From contig NZ_CP021251.1 of assembly GCF_002155265.1 (NCBI RefSeq), positions 1,488,001 through 1,552,000 of the forward strand: 64,000 nt of DNA. The letters run 5' to 3'. The notes under the pieces are model-generated. The model made no database searches. It was not told the origin of the DNA and saw nothing but the letters and a program-made list of their open reading frames with translations. Of the stretch, positions 1 through 8,794 are shown piece after piece (within the stretch, counting starts at the first letter, position 1; every line of letters starts with the position of its first letter). Source of the stretch: Corynebacterium pseudotuberculosis. Its GTDB lineage: Bacteria > Actinomycetota > Actinomycetes > Mycobacteriales > Mycobacteriaceae. A program made the translations under genes and the position numbers.

Positions 1-1253
1 TCAGCCTCTGCAGCTTGAGCATTAAACTCTTCGACTTTGGCAGTGAACTGGGAGGCGCGTGCCTGTGCTGCTGGGTCGGTGCGACGCCACTGGGCATCAG
101 CCGCATCTTCCACCCTGCGCTCGATCTTGGAGATTTTATCTTCAAACTCACGTACTCGGTCACGGGGAACGTAGCCGATTTCTTCCCACTTCTCCTGTAA
201 CTCGCGCAGTTTCTTACGAGCAGCATCCAGATCCTTGGCCGGATCAATGAGCTGAGAGTATTCCGTAAGGAGAGCGTCCTTTGCATCGGCGTTAGCGCTG
301 AATTCTCGATCGCGTTCCTCGTTAACTGCATGACGTGCGTTAAAGAAGTAATCTTGAGCCTCTTTGAAAGCGCTCCATAGCTTGTCATCTACCTCGCGCG
401 GTGCTCGACCGGCGGTCTTCCATGAGGTCATGAGATCTCGGAACGCCTTAGCGGTATCGTTCCAGTCAGTAGAATTCTTAATCTCATTGGCTTTGGCTAC
501 CAGCTCTTCTTTTACCTTGCGTGCTGCTGCTCTGCCACGGTCCAGCTCTGCGAAATGAGAACCACGCCGACGATTAAAAGCATCACGTGCACGTGAATAG
601 CGCTTCCAAAGTTCATCGTCTGTTTTGCGATCAATGCCTTTGATGCTCTTCCATTCATCGAGTATTTCTCGAATACGATCTCCGGCGGTCTTCCAATCCG
701 TAGAATTCTCGGCTAGGAATTCTGCTTCTGCCGCTAGTTCTTCCTTGCGTGCGATTGCTTTGAGGCGGTGTTGTTGCTTTTCCTCGCGGGCTTTTTCCCC
801 TGCATCGTCTGCACCGTTGATAATCGTGCCCAAACGCTGCTCAAGCGATTCAATATCACCAATAAGCGCTGCAGTAGGTAGCGTCTCCAGAATCTCTGCT
901 GCTTTACGCTTGATATGATCTGCGTCGCCTGGGTGGGTACTAAGCCGTGCTTCTAACAAGGCGATTTCTGTAGCCGCATCGTCGAAACGAGCTCCGTAGT
1001 GAGCAAGGCCTTCGGCTGGAGTGCCTGCTTGCCACGAACCGATCTCTCGGTCAGCACCTTTGTATGCGACAAAGACTGTGCCGTCTTCTTCCACGCGTCC
1101 CCATTTGCTGGGGTCATTCTGTGGTACCGCAGGGACTGCGGGCGCTGAATGTGCCGTATGTGCACCAGGGCATGGCCCCGGAACAGCTCCTGGTCGAGGA
1201 CCAGGACGAGGACCTGGGATGGGGCCTGGCTTGGGGGAAGTGTTAGAGCTCAT
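1..1253 (-). CDS. DUF349 domain-containing protein (3' end outside window)
   Basis: Read on the minus strand from an ATG at 1253, this frame stays open to the window edge, so the C-terminus is missing. The first 25 or so residues are a Pro-Gly low-complexity stretch (PKPGPIPGPRPG and similar). A WGRVEEDGTVFV segment follows, then long charged helical repeats with repeated W-x(n)-K patterns typical of DUF349 proteins. The family is widespread in actinobacteria, is predicted to be coiled coil, and has no firmly assigned biochemical role. In mycobacteria a DUF349 gene sits in the same neighbourhood as miaA, dapF and hflX, which supports the assignment. It is transcribed away from the miaA-dapF genes. 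Confidence 0.8.
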   Translation of the reverse strand, partial: MSSNTSPKPGPIPGPRPGPRPGAVPGPCPGAHTAHSAPAVPAVPQNDPSKWGRVEEDGTVFVAYKGADREIGSWQAGTPAEGLAHYGARFDDAATEIALLEARLSTHPGDADHIKRKAAEILETLPTAALIGDIESLEQRLGTIINGADDAGEKAREEKQQHRLKAIARKEELAAEAEFLAENSTDWKTAGDRIREILDEWKSIKGIDRKTDDELWKRYSRARDAFNRRRGSHFAELDRGRAAARKVKEELVAKANEIKNSTDWNDTAKAFRDLMTSWKTAGRAPREVDDKLWSAFKEAQDYFFNARHAVNEERDREFSANADAKDALLTEYSQLIDPAKDLDAARKKLRELQEKWEEIGYVPRDRVREFEDKISKIERRVEDAADAQWRRTDPAAQARASQFTAKVEEFNAQAAEA

Positions 1254-1524
1254 AACGCTAGTCCGTCTTTCTATTCATCGTGCCGCGCGTCGCGGCTGCC
1301 GAAGCTTTAACAGAAGCACAAGGAGAGGAATCTGTTATCCCGAGTATGCCTTATGTTTCACTTCAATAAACTTACAGGTTTCGCAATCACACTGCTGCAC
1401 AATCAAGCGTGACATTATCAGCGACTAGTGTATGCAGGTTGGTTCTCTCAACTCTTACCTTTAGTCTTAGCCCCGAAAGCTTTAAAATTAAATGCAATGT
1501 GGAAGCCAGCGGAAGGCAGTTGTG

Positions 1525-2253
1525 GTGAGTAGTGGTGCGGATGCCGCGGTGGATAGTCGTGGAAAATTTGAAATGAGACCGTGGACTGTGCTGATTATCC
1601 CGAGCAGCCCAGCACTTGTCGCAGAATTATCCCCTGAAGATGCCCCCTCAAGAGCACTATGCGAATGTGCACGCTACATCATTGAAAGTTTGTCTCCTAC
1701 GTCTATAGACATAGTCGGTACATGTGATACCAACTTCCGTACAAACCTAGAGGGAAGTCTGAAAGCATGGGGCGCACCTCAAGTGCATGTGGGGAAAGGC
1801 TTTTATCTTCCTGAACTCCTTGCTCGCTATGTTGCCCAACCTTTCATCGCGGAGCACCCAAGGGTTGAAGTTACTGGTATCAGATCACGATTGGGGGAAC
1901 CACGAGGAGGCGCACTAACGATCGTGGTTGTTGATGGCTCCGCGGGTTTAACGGGGAAAGCTCCCCTTGCTTTGATTGATGGGGGTGAAGAAATTCACCA
2001 GCTCATGGAGAAACTACTGGCATGGGGTCCTCAGGTTATGCGCGATGACGCAACAAAGGCGAAATTTACAGCGCTGCTAACAAAAGAAGGCGGTGGAGTA
2101 GTGCACCCAGATCTGTGGCATGAGCTCAGCGGCCTGGAGATAAAAGAGTCATTTTTAGCCTTATCCGACTCCTCTTTGGGAGTAGGAAGATTTGTCGCAG
2201 TATGGCAAGGTGATACAGCTAAACGAACAACAAATACCCGCTATGCGGAATGA
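1525..2253 (+). CDS. Class III extradiol dioxygenase-like protein (Rv2728c-type)
   Basis: This is a protein of about 240 residues, placed directly before miaA and dapF, where mycobacteria carry a class III extradiol dioxygenase B-like protein (LigB fold). The core starts at the [12 protein letters not shown] segment, and later hydrophobic strands ([12 protein letters not shown]) fit an alpha/beta fold. No clear metal-binding histidine set can be seen, so enzymatic activity is unproven. The start is uncertain. An ATG lies at 1492, but a GGAAGG Shine-Dalgarno at 1511-1516 points to GTG at 1522 or 1525, and another ATG at 1573 starts just before the conserved core. It probably forms one transcription unit with miaA and dapF. 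Confidence 0.65.
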   Translation: MSSGADAAVDSRGKFEMRPWTVLIIPSSPALVAELSPEDAPSRALCECARYIIESLSPTSIDIVGTCDTNFRTNLEGSLKAWGAPQVHVGKGFYLPELLARYVAQPFIAEHPRVEVTGIRSRLGEPRGGALTIVVVDGSAGLTGKAPLALIDGGEEIHQLMEKLLAWGPQVMRDDATKAKFTALLTKEGGGVVHPDLWHELSGLEIKESFLALSDSSLGVGRFVAVWQGDTAKRTTNTRYAE

Positions 2254-2288
2254 TGATCGTTGGACATACCAGCGGGCAGGAGAAGGAC

Positions 2289-2336
2289 GTGTCAGTAGCG
2301 TCTAGAAAACATGTGTCAGTAGCGTCTAGAAAACAT
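2289..2336 (+). repeat. Perfect 24-bp tandem duplication at the 5' end of miaA
   Basis: Two identical 24-bp units (2289-2312 and 2313-2336) lie head to tail. Each starts with GTG and encodes VSVASRKH in the miaA frame. Because 24 is a multiple of three, the reading frame is kept. The first GTG is optimally placed behind an AGGAG, so the duplication looks like slippage at or just after the true start codon. Confidence 0.95.
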
Positions 2337-3284
2337 AGAGAACACAGCATGCGTGAAGAAAGTTCGGGTCAACAGGATATAGAGGCGATACGTCCTATTG
2401 CCGTCGTTGGCCCGACCGCGTCGGGGAAATCAGCTCTTGGTATTGCTTTAGCTCATGAGCTCAACGGAGAGATAGTCAATGTTGATTCGATGCAGCTTTA
2501 TCGAGGCATGGATATTGGTACAGCTAAACTTTCTATTTCTGAGCGCGAAGGGATTCCGCATCATCAGCTTGATGTTTGGGAGGTTACGGAGACTGCGTCT
2601 GTAGCAAGATTCCAACAAGATGCCGTTCGCGATGTGGAAGACATCATGGCACGTGGGAAAACCCCCATTCTCGTGGGGGGATCGATGCTGTATGTGCAAG
2701 CGCTTGTCGACGCCTGGCAATTTCCGCCTACTGATAAGAAAGTTCGAGCTAAATGGGAAGAAAAACTCGCTGAAATCGGTATTGACGCGTTGCATCGCCA
2801 CCTTGCGCTACTCGATCCCGCTGCGGCGGAGATCATTGAAGACAAAGATCCTCGCAGGACAGTTCGTGCGTTGGAAGTTATTGAGCTTACTGGTCAGCCA
2901 TTTCAAGCCAGCCAGCCACCCAAAAATGGTGTTCCTCGTTGGGCGACGCGAATTTTAGGCCTACGTACACACAGTGATTGGCTTAACCCTCGTATTGAGT
3001 TGCGTACTCGTCTCATGTTTGAACAAGGTTTTGTCGCAGAGGTTGAATCGTTGTTAGACAAAGGATTGGTAGCTGATTCGACGGCGGGACGAGCGATCGG
3101 ATACGCGCAGGTTCTACAGGGAATGGCCGGTGATTTAACCTGGGATGAGGTGGTAGATCGGACGATCACGGGGACTCGCAGATATGTTCGCAGGCAAAGA
3201 AGCTGGTTTAACCGTGATCCTCGTATCTCCTGGATCGATGCCGCTGAAGACACTCCGACGCAAGCGCTATCATTGCTAACGTGA
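2289..3284 (+). CDS. miaA: tRNA dimethylallyltransferase MiaA
   Basis: MiaA transfers a dimethylallyl group from DMAPP to N6 of adenosine 37 in tRNAs that read codons starting with U. The N-terminal P-loop [11 protein letters not shown] binds the substrate diphosphate. [15 protein letters not shown] and the following HHQLDV are the conserved MiaA tRNA and catalytic motifs, and AIGYAQ plus YVRRQRSWF mark the C-terminal part. The start is debatable. A strong AGGAG at 2278-2282 sits six bases before GTG 2289. An ATG at 2349 gives a more typical 311-residue protein, and the frame is open back to 2250. The segment between is an in-frame tandem duplication (see the repeat at 2289). The stop overlaps the dapF start (GTGA), so the two are translationally coupled. 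Confidence 0.95.
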   Translation: MSVASRKHVSVASRKHREHSMREESSGQQDIEAIRPIAVVGPTASGKSALGIALAHELNGEIVNVDSMQLYRGMDIGTAKLSISEREGIPHHQLDVWEVTETASVARFQQDAVRDVEDIMARGKTPILVGGSMLYVQALVDAWQFPPTDKKVRAKWEEKLAEIGIDALHRHLALLDPAAAEIIEDKDPRRTVRALEVIELTGQPFQASQPPKNGVPRWATRILGLRTHSDWLNPRIELRTRLMFEQGFVAEVESLLDKGLVADSTAGRAIGYAQVLQGMAGDLTWDEVVDRTITGTRRYVRRQRSWFNRDPRISWIDAAEDTPTQALSLLT

Positions 3285-4174
3285 CTGTGACACATGAACT
3301 ACCTCAACAGATCTCGTTTGCTAAAGGCCATGGGACTGAAAACGACTTTGTAATTATCGAGGATCTTGATGCGAAATTGCCGTTAACACCTCAGCTAATA
3401 AGCGCCATATGCGACCGCAGGGCGGGAGTAGGCGCAGATGGTGTTTTGCGCGTCGCTCATGTTGGCTCCTTGCTGGCTTCCGGCGTGCTTACCCAAGCAC
3501 CGGAAGGGCTCGATCCATCTGATTATTTTATGGACTACTACAATGCGGATGGCTCCGCTGCAGAGATGTGCGGTAATGGAACACGAGTGTTTGCCCATTG
3601 GCTGAGGTCACGAGCTTTAGTTGACGTAGACGATTTTAGTATTGGCACTCGTGCAGGTGCTCGTACTGTCTCTGTTCACGCTTTTAGCGCAACGGATGCT
3701 GACGTTAGCGTTGATATGGGACCAGCCGAGGTCACTGGTGTCTCAACGTGTCGTATTGGTACGGCCTCATACGCAGGTATGGGCGTGGATATGGGGAACC
3801 CGCATCTCGCCTGTGTGGTTCCAGGTTTGACTCCGCAAGCTTTAGCAGAGGTTGACCTGGTACAGCCTGTTGTTGACGGTGAGTTTTTCCCAGAGGGCGT
3901 CAACGTAGAGTTGCTTACGGAACTCGATCAACAATCACAGATCCATATGCGTGTATATGAGCGCGGTGTGGGAGAGACACGTAGTTGCGGAACCGGTACC
4001 GTCGCTGCGGCACGCTCGGCGCTAGCTGATGCTGGGCTTGTCGACGGCCACGTGGTGGTGCATATTCCTGGTGGCAGTGTCAGCGTGACAATCCAAGGAG
4101 ACACCTCTGTTTTGCGGGGCCCCTCGAAAATCGTTGCGTGGGGCCAGCTGGATACCCGCGGTTTAAGTTCATAA
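3281..4174 (+). CDS. dapF: Diaminopimelate epimerase
   Basis: DapF interconverts LL- and meso-diaminopimelate, the last step before the meso-DAP used in lysine and peptidoglycan synthesis. It is cofactor-independent and uses two cysteines. Both are visible: Cys97 in EMCGNGTR and Cys236 in [11 protein letters not shown]. The N-terminal [12 protein letters not shown] and the PEGVNVE motif are also family hallmarks. The length of 297 residues is normal for actinobacteria. The GTG start at 3281 overlaps the miaA stop by four bases, so the genes are co-translated. Corynebacteria have meso-DAP walls, so this gene is expected to be important or essential. Confidence 0.97.
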   Translation: MTVTHELPQQISFAKGHGTENDFVIIEDLDAKLPLTPQLISAICDRRAGVGADGVLRVAHVGSLLASGVLTQAPEGLDPSDYFMDYYNADGSAAEMCGNGTRVFAHWLRSRALVDVDDFSIGTRAGARTVSVHAFSATDADVSVDMGPAEVTGVSTCRIGTASYAGMGVDMGNPHLACVVPGLTPQALAEVDLVQPVVDGEFFPEGVNVELLTELDQQSQIHMRVYERGVGETRSCGTGTVAAARSALADAGLVDGHVVVHIPGGSVSVTIQGDTSVLRGPSKIVAWGQLDTRGLSS

Positions 4175-4195
4175 ACCTGTTAGGTGGCGCTGGGG

Positions 4196-4720
4196 CTAAT
4201 TCTCACTCAGCCGTTTTGCAGCGCGTCGTGCAGCAATCCACGATTCCTCAAAATCAGAGGCACGACGGTCTGTAACCTCAAGGATTTTCTCTAGCTGCCC
4301 GATGGTTAACGCCTTAGTGAGGTGTCCATCGGCGCGAGTTAGGAAGCGTCGCGAGGTCTTCCGAAGATAATGGAAAGCCTCAATGTCCGGATCACTGCTT
4401 TCTGGGTCGAGAAGCGCGGGGCGATAGAGAGTTCGATCCGCAATTGATTCCATATCTGCGCCGGTCTCAAACTTGTCATACTGCGTGAGAATGTCCTGAA
4501 TATCTTCAAGAGTGAGTCGAATAGAGGCACGAAGAGAATCGATTTCCCGGGTGTTAGGGCGATGCTGGGTCATAAAGGTTGTCGCGCCGATAATGATGAT
4601 GGAGAGCATCACTCCGGGAAACCTGAGCCATATGACGAGGCAGACGCAAGCAAAAGAGATCGCGATATAAGGCCAGAGTGGCCTACGTCCTGCGTCGCTA
4701 ATTCCAGCGAATTCCGGCAT
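4196..4720 (-). CDS. Corynebacterium membrane protein of unknown function
   Basis: I do not recognise a characterised family. The 174-residue protein has two closely spaced hydrophobic segments near the N-terminus (about residues 16-34 and 37-50), separated by a short RFPG turn. About 120 charged, helix-prone residues follow (DSLRASIRLTLEDIQDILTQYDKFETG). That layout suggests a hairpin membrane anchor with a cytoplasmic alpha-helical domain. It lies convergent to dapF and downstream of the Gly/Cys-tailed gene at 4815, with about 90 bp between. The hydrophobic pattern and coding-like composition make it a real gene, probably conserved within the genus. No catalytic motif is visible. Confidence 0.7.
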   Translation of the reverse strand: MPEFAGISDAGRRPLWPYIAISFACVCLVIWLRFPGVMLSIIIIGATTFMTQHRPNTREIDSLRASIRLTLEDIQDILTQYDKFETGADMESIADRTLYRPALLDPESSDPDIEAFHYLRKTSRRFLTRADGHLTKALTIGQLEKILEVTDRRASDFEESWIAARRAAKRLSEN

Positions 4721-4814
4721 GATTTATTGTTCCTTTGGCATCAAGGTGCTGTGCGATTATGAGGTGTGATGACCTAAACCTAGGCAAGGGGGTGAGCAAA
4801 AAGTAAACGGGATA

Positions 4815-5573
4815 TCAGTGCCCACCACAGCCGCAGCCACCAGAACCACATCCTCCGCCGCCGGATCCGCAGCCACCTGACTCTGGAACAGACACAGACC
4901 CCACCAACACGGCTTTGCCTGAGATCACGGAGTCACGTTCTGGCAGAGAAGCTGCGTCGGGCAAACAGACATCAAAGGGGAAAGGACCGTCGACAGTTGC
5001 ATGGATAAACCGTGAACCTGTGAGGGTATTCGTTCTGTATTCGGCTGACAAGACGCGGACGTTGAACGTTGCAAAAGCGTCAGGAGCGGCAGTGCCGTTG
5101 CCAGACATCACTGTAAGAGCGCCTTCGCTGACCACCGTTCCCAGTATCTCGGGGGAAGCCTGCTCAAAGTCTGCGATCGTCGGATACGTGATCACGTCGA
5201 AAGCGAGAGCGGATAAGCCCAGTTGTTGCCAGCGCTGCTCGGGTTCGTCGACAAGCAAGGGTCCTTGTGCAAGGTTGCAGGCCACCGTAGTGACTTCTTG
5301 CCCGTTGTAATCAACAATTTCGCACAATGCGAGGACATCATTCACCATAGAAATATGCGCGAATGATTGAGTAACGGAGTCGAAGCCAGCAAAAGTTGCA
5401 AACGGTTCAACAGCGAGAATGTTAATCTGTGCGCCGGAGTCGTCTGCATACTGAATAAGCTGGCCACCACGGACTTCGCCGGTCACGGCAAGTTTATCGG
5501 TGGCGATGGCTGCTTCAACGGCATCCTGCCACTTGTCAAAGGTCATACCAATGCTCAAGAGATCAGTGCTCAT
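4815..5573 (-). CDS. Hypothetical protein with Gly/Cys-rich C-terminal tail
   Basis: This is an uncharacterised soluble protein of 252 residues with no signal peptide. Residues 1-225 look like an ordinary globular domain (DLLSIGMTFDKWQDAVEAAI at the start). The last 20 or so are almost only Gly, Cys and Ser, with five cysteines spaced as CGSGGGGC, CGSGGC and CGC, ending in GGH. Such a tail suggests metal binding, redox chemistry or post-translational handling, but that is inference. The tail is encoded by clean in-frame sequence just before a TGA, so it is not a frameshift artefact. It is divergent from hflX across about 230 bp. Confidence 0.7.
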   Translation of the reverse strand: MSTDLLSIGMTFDKWQDAVEAAIATDKLAVTGEVRGGQLIQYADDSGAQINILAVEPFATFAGFDSVTQSFAHISMVNDVLALCEIVDYNGQEVTTVACNLAQGPLLVDEPEQRWQQLGLSALAFDVITYPTIADFEQASPEILGTVVSEGALTVMSGNGTAAPDAFATFNVRVLSAEYRTNTLTGSRFIHATVDGPFPFDVCLPDAASLPERDSVISGKAVLVGSVSVPESGGCGSGGGGCGSGGCGCGGH

Positions 5574-5804
5574 AGCGTTTGATTGTATCCCTTTGTGCCC
5601 CTATTGATGGCATTGGAACTATTTCTCTATTCCCAACGGAGCCTGATACTGCGTGTCGATGAGACATCGGTGGGCACGTTGTATGTCACAGAAAAACATG
5701 TGAGGTTGGCTCTAGTGCTACGTTTTTGCTGCGTTCGCTAACAAAGATCATCGGTGCAAAGTACTAGTGTTGGGCTACTCAACATGCGACAATGGTCGGT
5801 AACG

Positions 5805-7424
5805 ATGACTAAAAATAATGAAACCCCAATTCACGACCAGATCCTTAACTCCGCTCATCCATCAGAGCCGCGAGGAATCTCGCATGATGACCTTCTTGAC
5901 CGAGCCTTCAAGGATCATCGGCCTGTAGCACCGCATGAAGATTCTGGAATAGATCAATCTGGGCTTCTTAGTTCTCGGTATACGGATGGTGCAGCGTCCT
6001 CATCTGGTGCTTCGGAGAACAAGCAGCCTACTGTCGGTGAGCTTGACTTAGAAGCTCGATCCAGTCTGCGCAGCCTTACCCGAGGCTCAAGTATCCATGC
6101 GACAGACCAAGATGACGGCTATGACGTTGAGTACCGAAAATTACGTCTAGAACGTGTGATCCTTGTTGGTGGGTGGACTCAAGGAACTACTGCAGAAGTA
6201 GAAGCCACTATGCAGGAACTTGCAGCTCTGGCTGAGACAGCAGGGTCGGAAGTTGTGGACATGCTCTATCAAAAGCGTGATAAGCCCGACCCAGGAACCT
6301 ATATCGGCTCCGGTAAAGTAGCAGAGCTTAAAGACATCGTGATGTCTACCGGTGTGGATACCGTGGTGTGCGATGGTGAACTATCGCCAGGCCAGATGAT
6401 TGCCTTAGAAAAGGCCTTAGACGTTAAGGTCATCGATCGGACGATGCTGATCCTTGATATCTTTGCCCAGCACGCCAAGAGCAAAGAGGGCAAAGCTCAG
6501 GTGTCATTGGCACAGATGGAATACCTCATTACCCGAGTTCGCGGTTGGGGCGGGGCGTTGTCTCGACAGGCGGGAGAGCGAGCAGGCTCCAATGGTGGCG
6601 TAGGCCTGCGCGGACCCGGTGAAACAAAGATCGAGGCAGATCGTCGTCGTCTTCGTTCAGACATGGCTAAATTGCGTAAAGAAATCGCTGGTATGAAAAC
6701 AGCGAGGGAAGTGAAACGCTCGCAGCGTCGCGAGTCTACCATTCCTCAGATCGCGATTGCCGGGTATACCAACGCTGGAAAATCATCCCTTATTAATGCG
6801 CTTACTGATGCGGGCGTACTAGTTGAAGACGCCTTGTTTGCGACCTTGGATCCGACGACCAGGCGCGCTGAGCTTGCCGACGGCCGATCCGTGGTCTTTA
6901 CGGACACCGTGGGGTTTGTTCGTCATTTGCCCACTCAGCTCGTGGAGGCTTTCCGCTCCACTCTTGAAGAGGTTGTGGGAGCAGACCTGGTACTCCATGT
7001 TGTCGATGGTTCTGATCCATTCCCTTTGGAACAAATCAAGGCTGTTAACGGAGTTATATCTGACATCGTTCGGGAGCTGAAGGTAGAAGCGCCACCAGAG
7101 ATAATCGTGGTCAATAAGATCGATCAGGCGGATCCGTTGGTCCTTGCAGAGCTGCGACACGCGTTGGATGACGTAGTGTTTGTATCTGCACAAGAAGGCG
7201 ACGGTATTCCTGAGTTGGAAGCACGCATTGAGCTTTTCTTGAATACGCTAGATGCGCACGTTCACCTGCTAATTCCTTTTACTCGGGGAGACATCGTTTC
7301 ACGCCTCCATAAATTTGGAACGGTTTTGTCTGAGGAATATCACGCGGAAGGTACGCTTATCGATGTCCGACTGCCGCATTCTTTGGCCGCAGAGCTGGGG
7401 GAGTACCACGTCACTTCCGCCTAA
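5805..7424 (+). CDS. hflX: Ribosome-associated GTPase HflX
   Basis: HflX is a GTPase that binds the 50S subunit and splits stalled ribosomes. The HflX N-terminal domain (ERVILVGGWTQG, then QKRDKPDPGTYIGSGKVAELK) is followed by a glycine-rich arginine region (GPGETKIEADRRRLRSD). The GTPase domain follows, with G1 GYTNAGKSSL, G3 DTVGFVRHLP and G4 NKID. An N-terminal extension of about 100 low-conservation residues makes it longer than E. coli HflX. I chose the ATG at 5805; the frame is also open from ATGs at 5754 and 5784, and no start has a strong Shine-Dalgarno. The gene follows dapF in synteny with mycobacteria but is separated from it by two minus-strand hypotheticals. Confidence 0.95.
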   Translation: MTKNNETPIHDQILNSAHPSEPRGISHDDLLDRAFKDHRPVAPHEDSGIDQSGLLSSRYTDGAASSSGASENKQPTVGELDLEARSSLRSLTRGSSIHATDQDDGYDVEYRKLRLERVILVGGWTQGTTAEVEATMQELAALAETAGSEVVDMLYQKRDKPDPGTYIGSGKVAELKDIVMSTGVDTVVCDGELSPGQMIALEKALDVKVIDRTMLILDIFAQHAKSKEGKAQVSLAQMEYLITRVRGWGGALSRQAGERAGSNGGVGLRGPGETKIEADRRRLRSDMAKLRKEIAGMKTAREVKRSQRRESTIPQIAIAGYTNAGKSSLINALTDAGVLVEDALFATLDPTTRRAELADGRSVVFTDTVGFVRHLPTQLVEAFRSTLEEVVGADLVLHVVDGSDPFPLEQIKAVNGVISDIVRELKVEAPPEIIVVNKIDQADPLVLAELRHALDDVVFVSAQEGDGIPELEARIELFLNTLDAHVHLLIPFTRGDIVSRLHKFGTVLSEEYHAEGTLIDVRLPHSLAAELGEYHVTSA

Positions 7425-7433
7425 TAATCCGAG

Positions 7434-7468
7434 GTGGGGGCGAAAAATGCTCATGGTGCCCCCACTTT
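7434..7468 (+). terminator. Hairpin downstream of hflX
   Basis: GTGGGGGC (7434-7441) pairs with GCCCCCAC (7458-7465) and is followed by TTTGTT. It begins ten bases after the hflX stop and lies before uraA, so it is a probable terminator or attenuator. Confidence 0.6.
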
Positions 7469-7507
7469 GTTGGAGAAAAGCCCCTTTGGGAGTGATGATA
7501 AAGGCTC

Positions 7508-8794
7508 GTGAGCAAAACTTCCTGGGGATGGACCCTTCACGGCGACGGTAAGACGATTGCCCCTGGTGCCGTAGTCGCACCAGAAGAACGATTGAGTTGG
7601 GGTCGGACCATAGGTATCGGCATGCAGCACGTAATAGCAATGTTCGGTGCAACGTTGCTGGTGCCTACCCTGACTGGTTTCCCTGTGAATACCACGTTGC
7701 TCTTCTCTGGAATCAGCACCATGCTGTTCCTCCTGATCACTCGGAACCGGCTTCCCTCTTATTTGGGAAGCTCGTTTGGCTTTATCGCGCCGCTGATCGC
7801 CTCCCAAAGTGAGGGTATCGCTGTCCAGCTGGGTGGCGTAGTGGCCACAGGCCTTGTGCTTATCGCGGTGGGTTTTATTGTCAAAGCCGCTGGTAAACGA
7901 GTTATCGATCTTGTTATGCCACCTGCTGTCACGGGTGCTATTGTTGCGCTCATCGGGCTTAATCTTGCTCCGGCGGCTACCTCTAATTTTCAAGCGCAGC
8001 CGCTGGTAGCAACGGTAACTCTGGCTGCGATCCTCTTTTTTACGGTTGCTGGGCGCGGAATGATAGCCAGGCTGGGGATCCTCATTGGTGTCATCATAGG
8101 CTGGGTCTTTGCCGCCCTGACCGGAAACCTTTCTGAAGGCGCAACTACCGCTATTCACGATGCCTCATGGATTGGGCTGCCGCAGTTCCATACACCGCAA
8201 TTTACTGTGCACACCATCCTGGTGACATTGCCAGTGGTGATCGTTCTTATCGCGGAGAATGTAGGACACGTCAAAGCCGTGAGTGAGATGACCGGGCGTG
8301 ATCTAGACGATTTGGCTGGCGACGCACTCATCGCGGATGGTCTAGGAACTACTTTTGCCGGAGGCTTCGGTGGATCAGGTACCACCACATATGCAGAAAA
8401 CATTGGTGTTATGGCAGCAACGCGAGTCTACTCAACAGCTGCTTATTGGATTGCGGCTTTGACCGCAGTTGTTTTGGCTTTCATCCCGAAGTTCGGAGCG
8501 CTCATTTTCACTATTCCTACGGGTGTTCTCGGCGGCGCGGCTATCGTCTTGTATGGCCTTATTGGAATGCTTGGTGTGAGGATTTGGCAGGATAACAAGG
8601 TCAATTTTAATAATCCTGTGAATCTTACTGCTGCAGCCGTGGCACTTATTGCGGGAATCGGGAACCTGACTCTCACAGTCTTTGGCGTTGAGCTTCAAGG
8701 TATCGCTTGGGGTTCCATGGGCATCATCGTCTTCTACCCAATCCTGCGATGGTTGTACACTCGCGTTGGCGAGGGACAAACAGCACGATTTTAA
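7508..8794 (+). CDS. uraA: Uracil permease, NCS2 (UraA/PyrP) family
   Basis: This is a proton-coupled uracil transporter of the inner membrane. The 428-residue protein is largely hydrophobic, consistent with the 14-helix NCS2 fold. The N-terminal GIGMQHVIAMFGATLLVPTLTG, the YLGSSFGFIAP substrate-site helix, NVGHVKAVSEMTGRDL, and the GGFGGSGTTTYAENIGVMAATRVYS signature all match uracil rather than xanthine/urate transporters. The GTG start at 7508 has a weak AAGG upstream, and the next in-frame ATG would remove conserved sequence. It is followed by a strong rho-independent terminator at 8801. It sits alone between hflX and the convergent FMN reductase, suggesting a pyrimidine salvage role. Confidence 0.95.
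   Translation: MSKTSWGWTLHGDGKTIAPGAVVAPEERLSWGRTIGIGMQHVIAMFGATLLVPTLTGFPVNTTLLFSGISTMLFLLITRNRLPSYLGSSFGFIAPLIASQSEGIAVQLGGVVATGLVLIAVGFIVKAAGKRVIDLVMPPAVTGAIVALIGLNLAPAATSNFQAQPLVATVTLAAILFFTVAGRGMIARLGILIGVIIGWVFAALTGNLSEGATTAIHDASWIGLPQFHTPQFTVHTILVTLPVVIVLIAENVGHVKAVSEMTGRDLDDLAGDALIADGLGTTFAGGFGGSGTTTYAENIGVMAATRVYSTAAYWIAALTAVVLAFIPKFGALIFTIPTGVLGGAAIVLYGLIGMLGVRIWQDNKVNFNNPVNLTAAAVALIAGIGNLTLTVFGVELQGIAWGSMGIIVFYPILRWLYTRVGEGQTARF

Noticed and set aside
1021..1428. 135-residue plus-strand frame antisense to the DUF349 gene start
   Set aside because: Its Pro-Gly stretch is only the mirror of the real N-terminal repeat on the other strand.
7451..8158. Long minus-strand frame of 235 residues antisense to uraA
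   Set aside because: It lies opposite the uracil permease gene, has no family signature and repeats codon patterns expected from the shadow of a hydrophobic protein.
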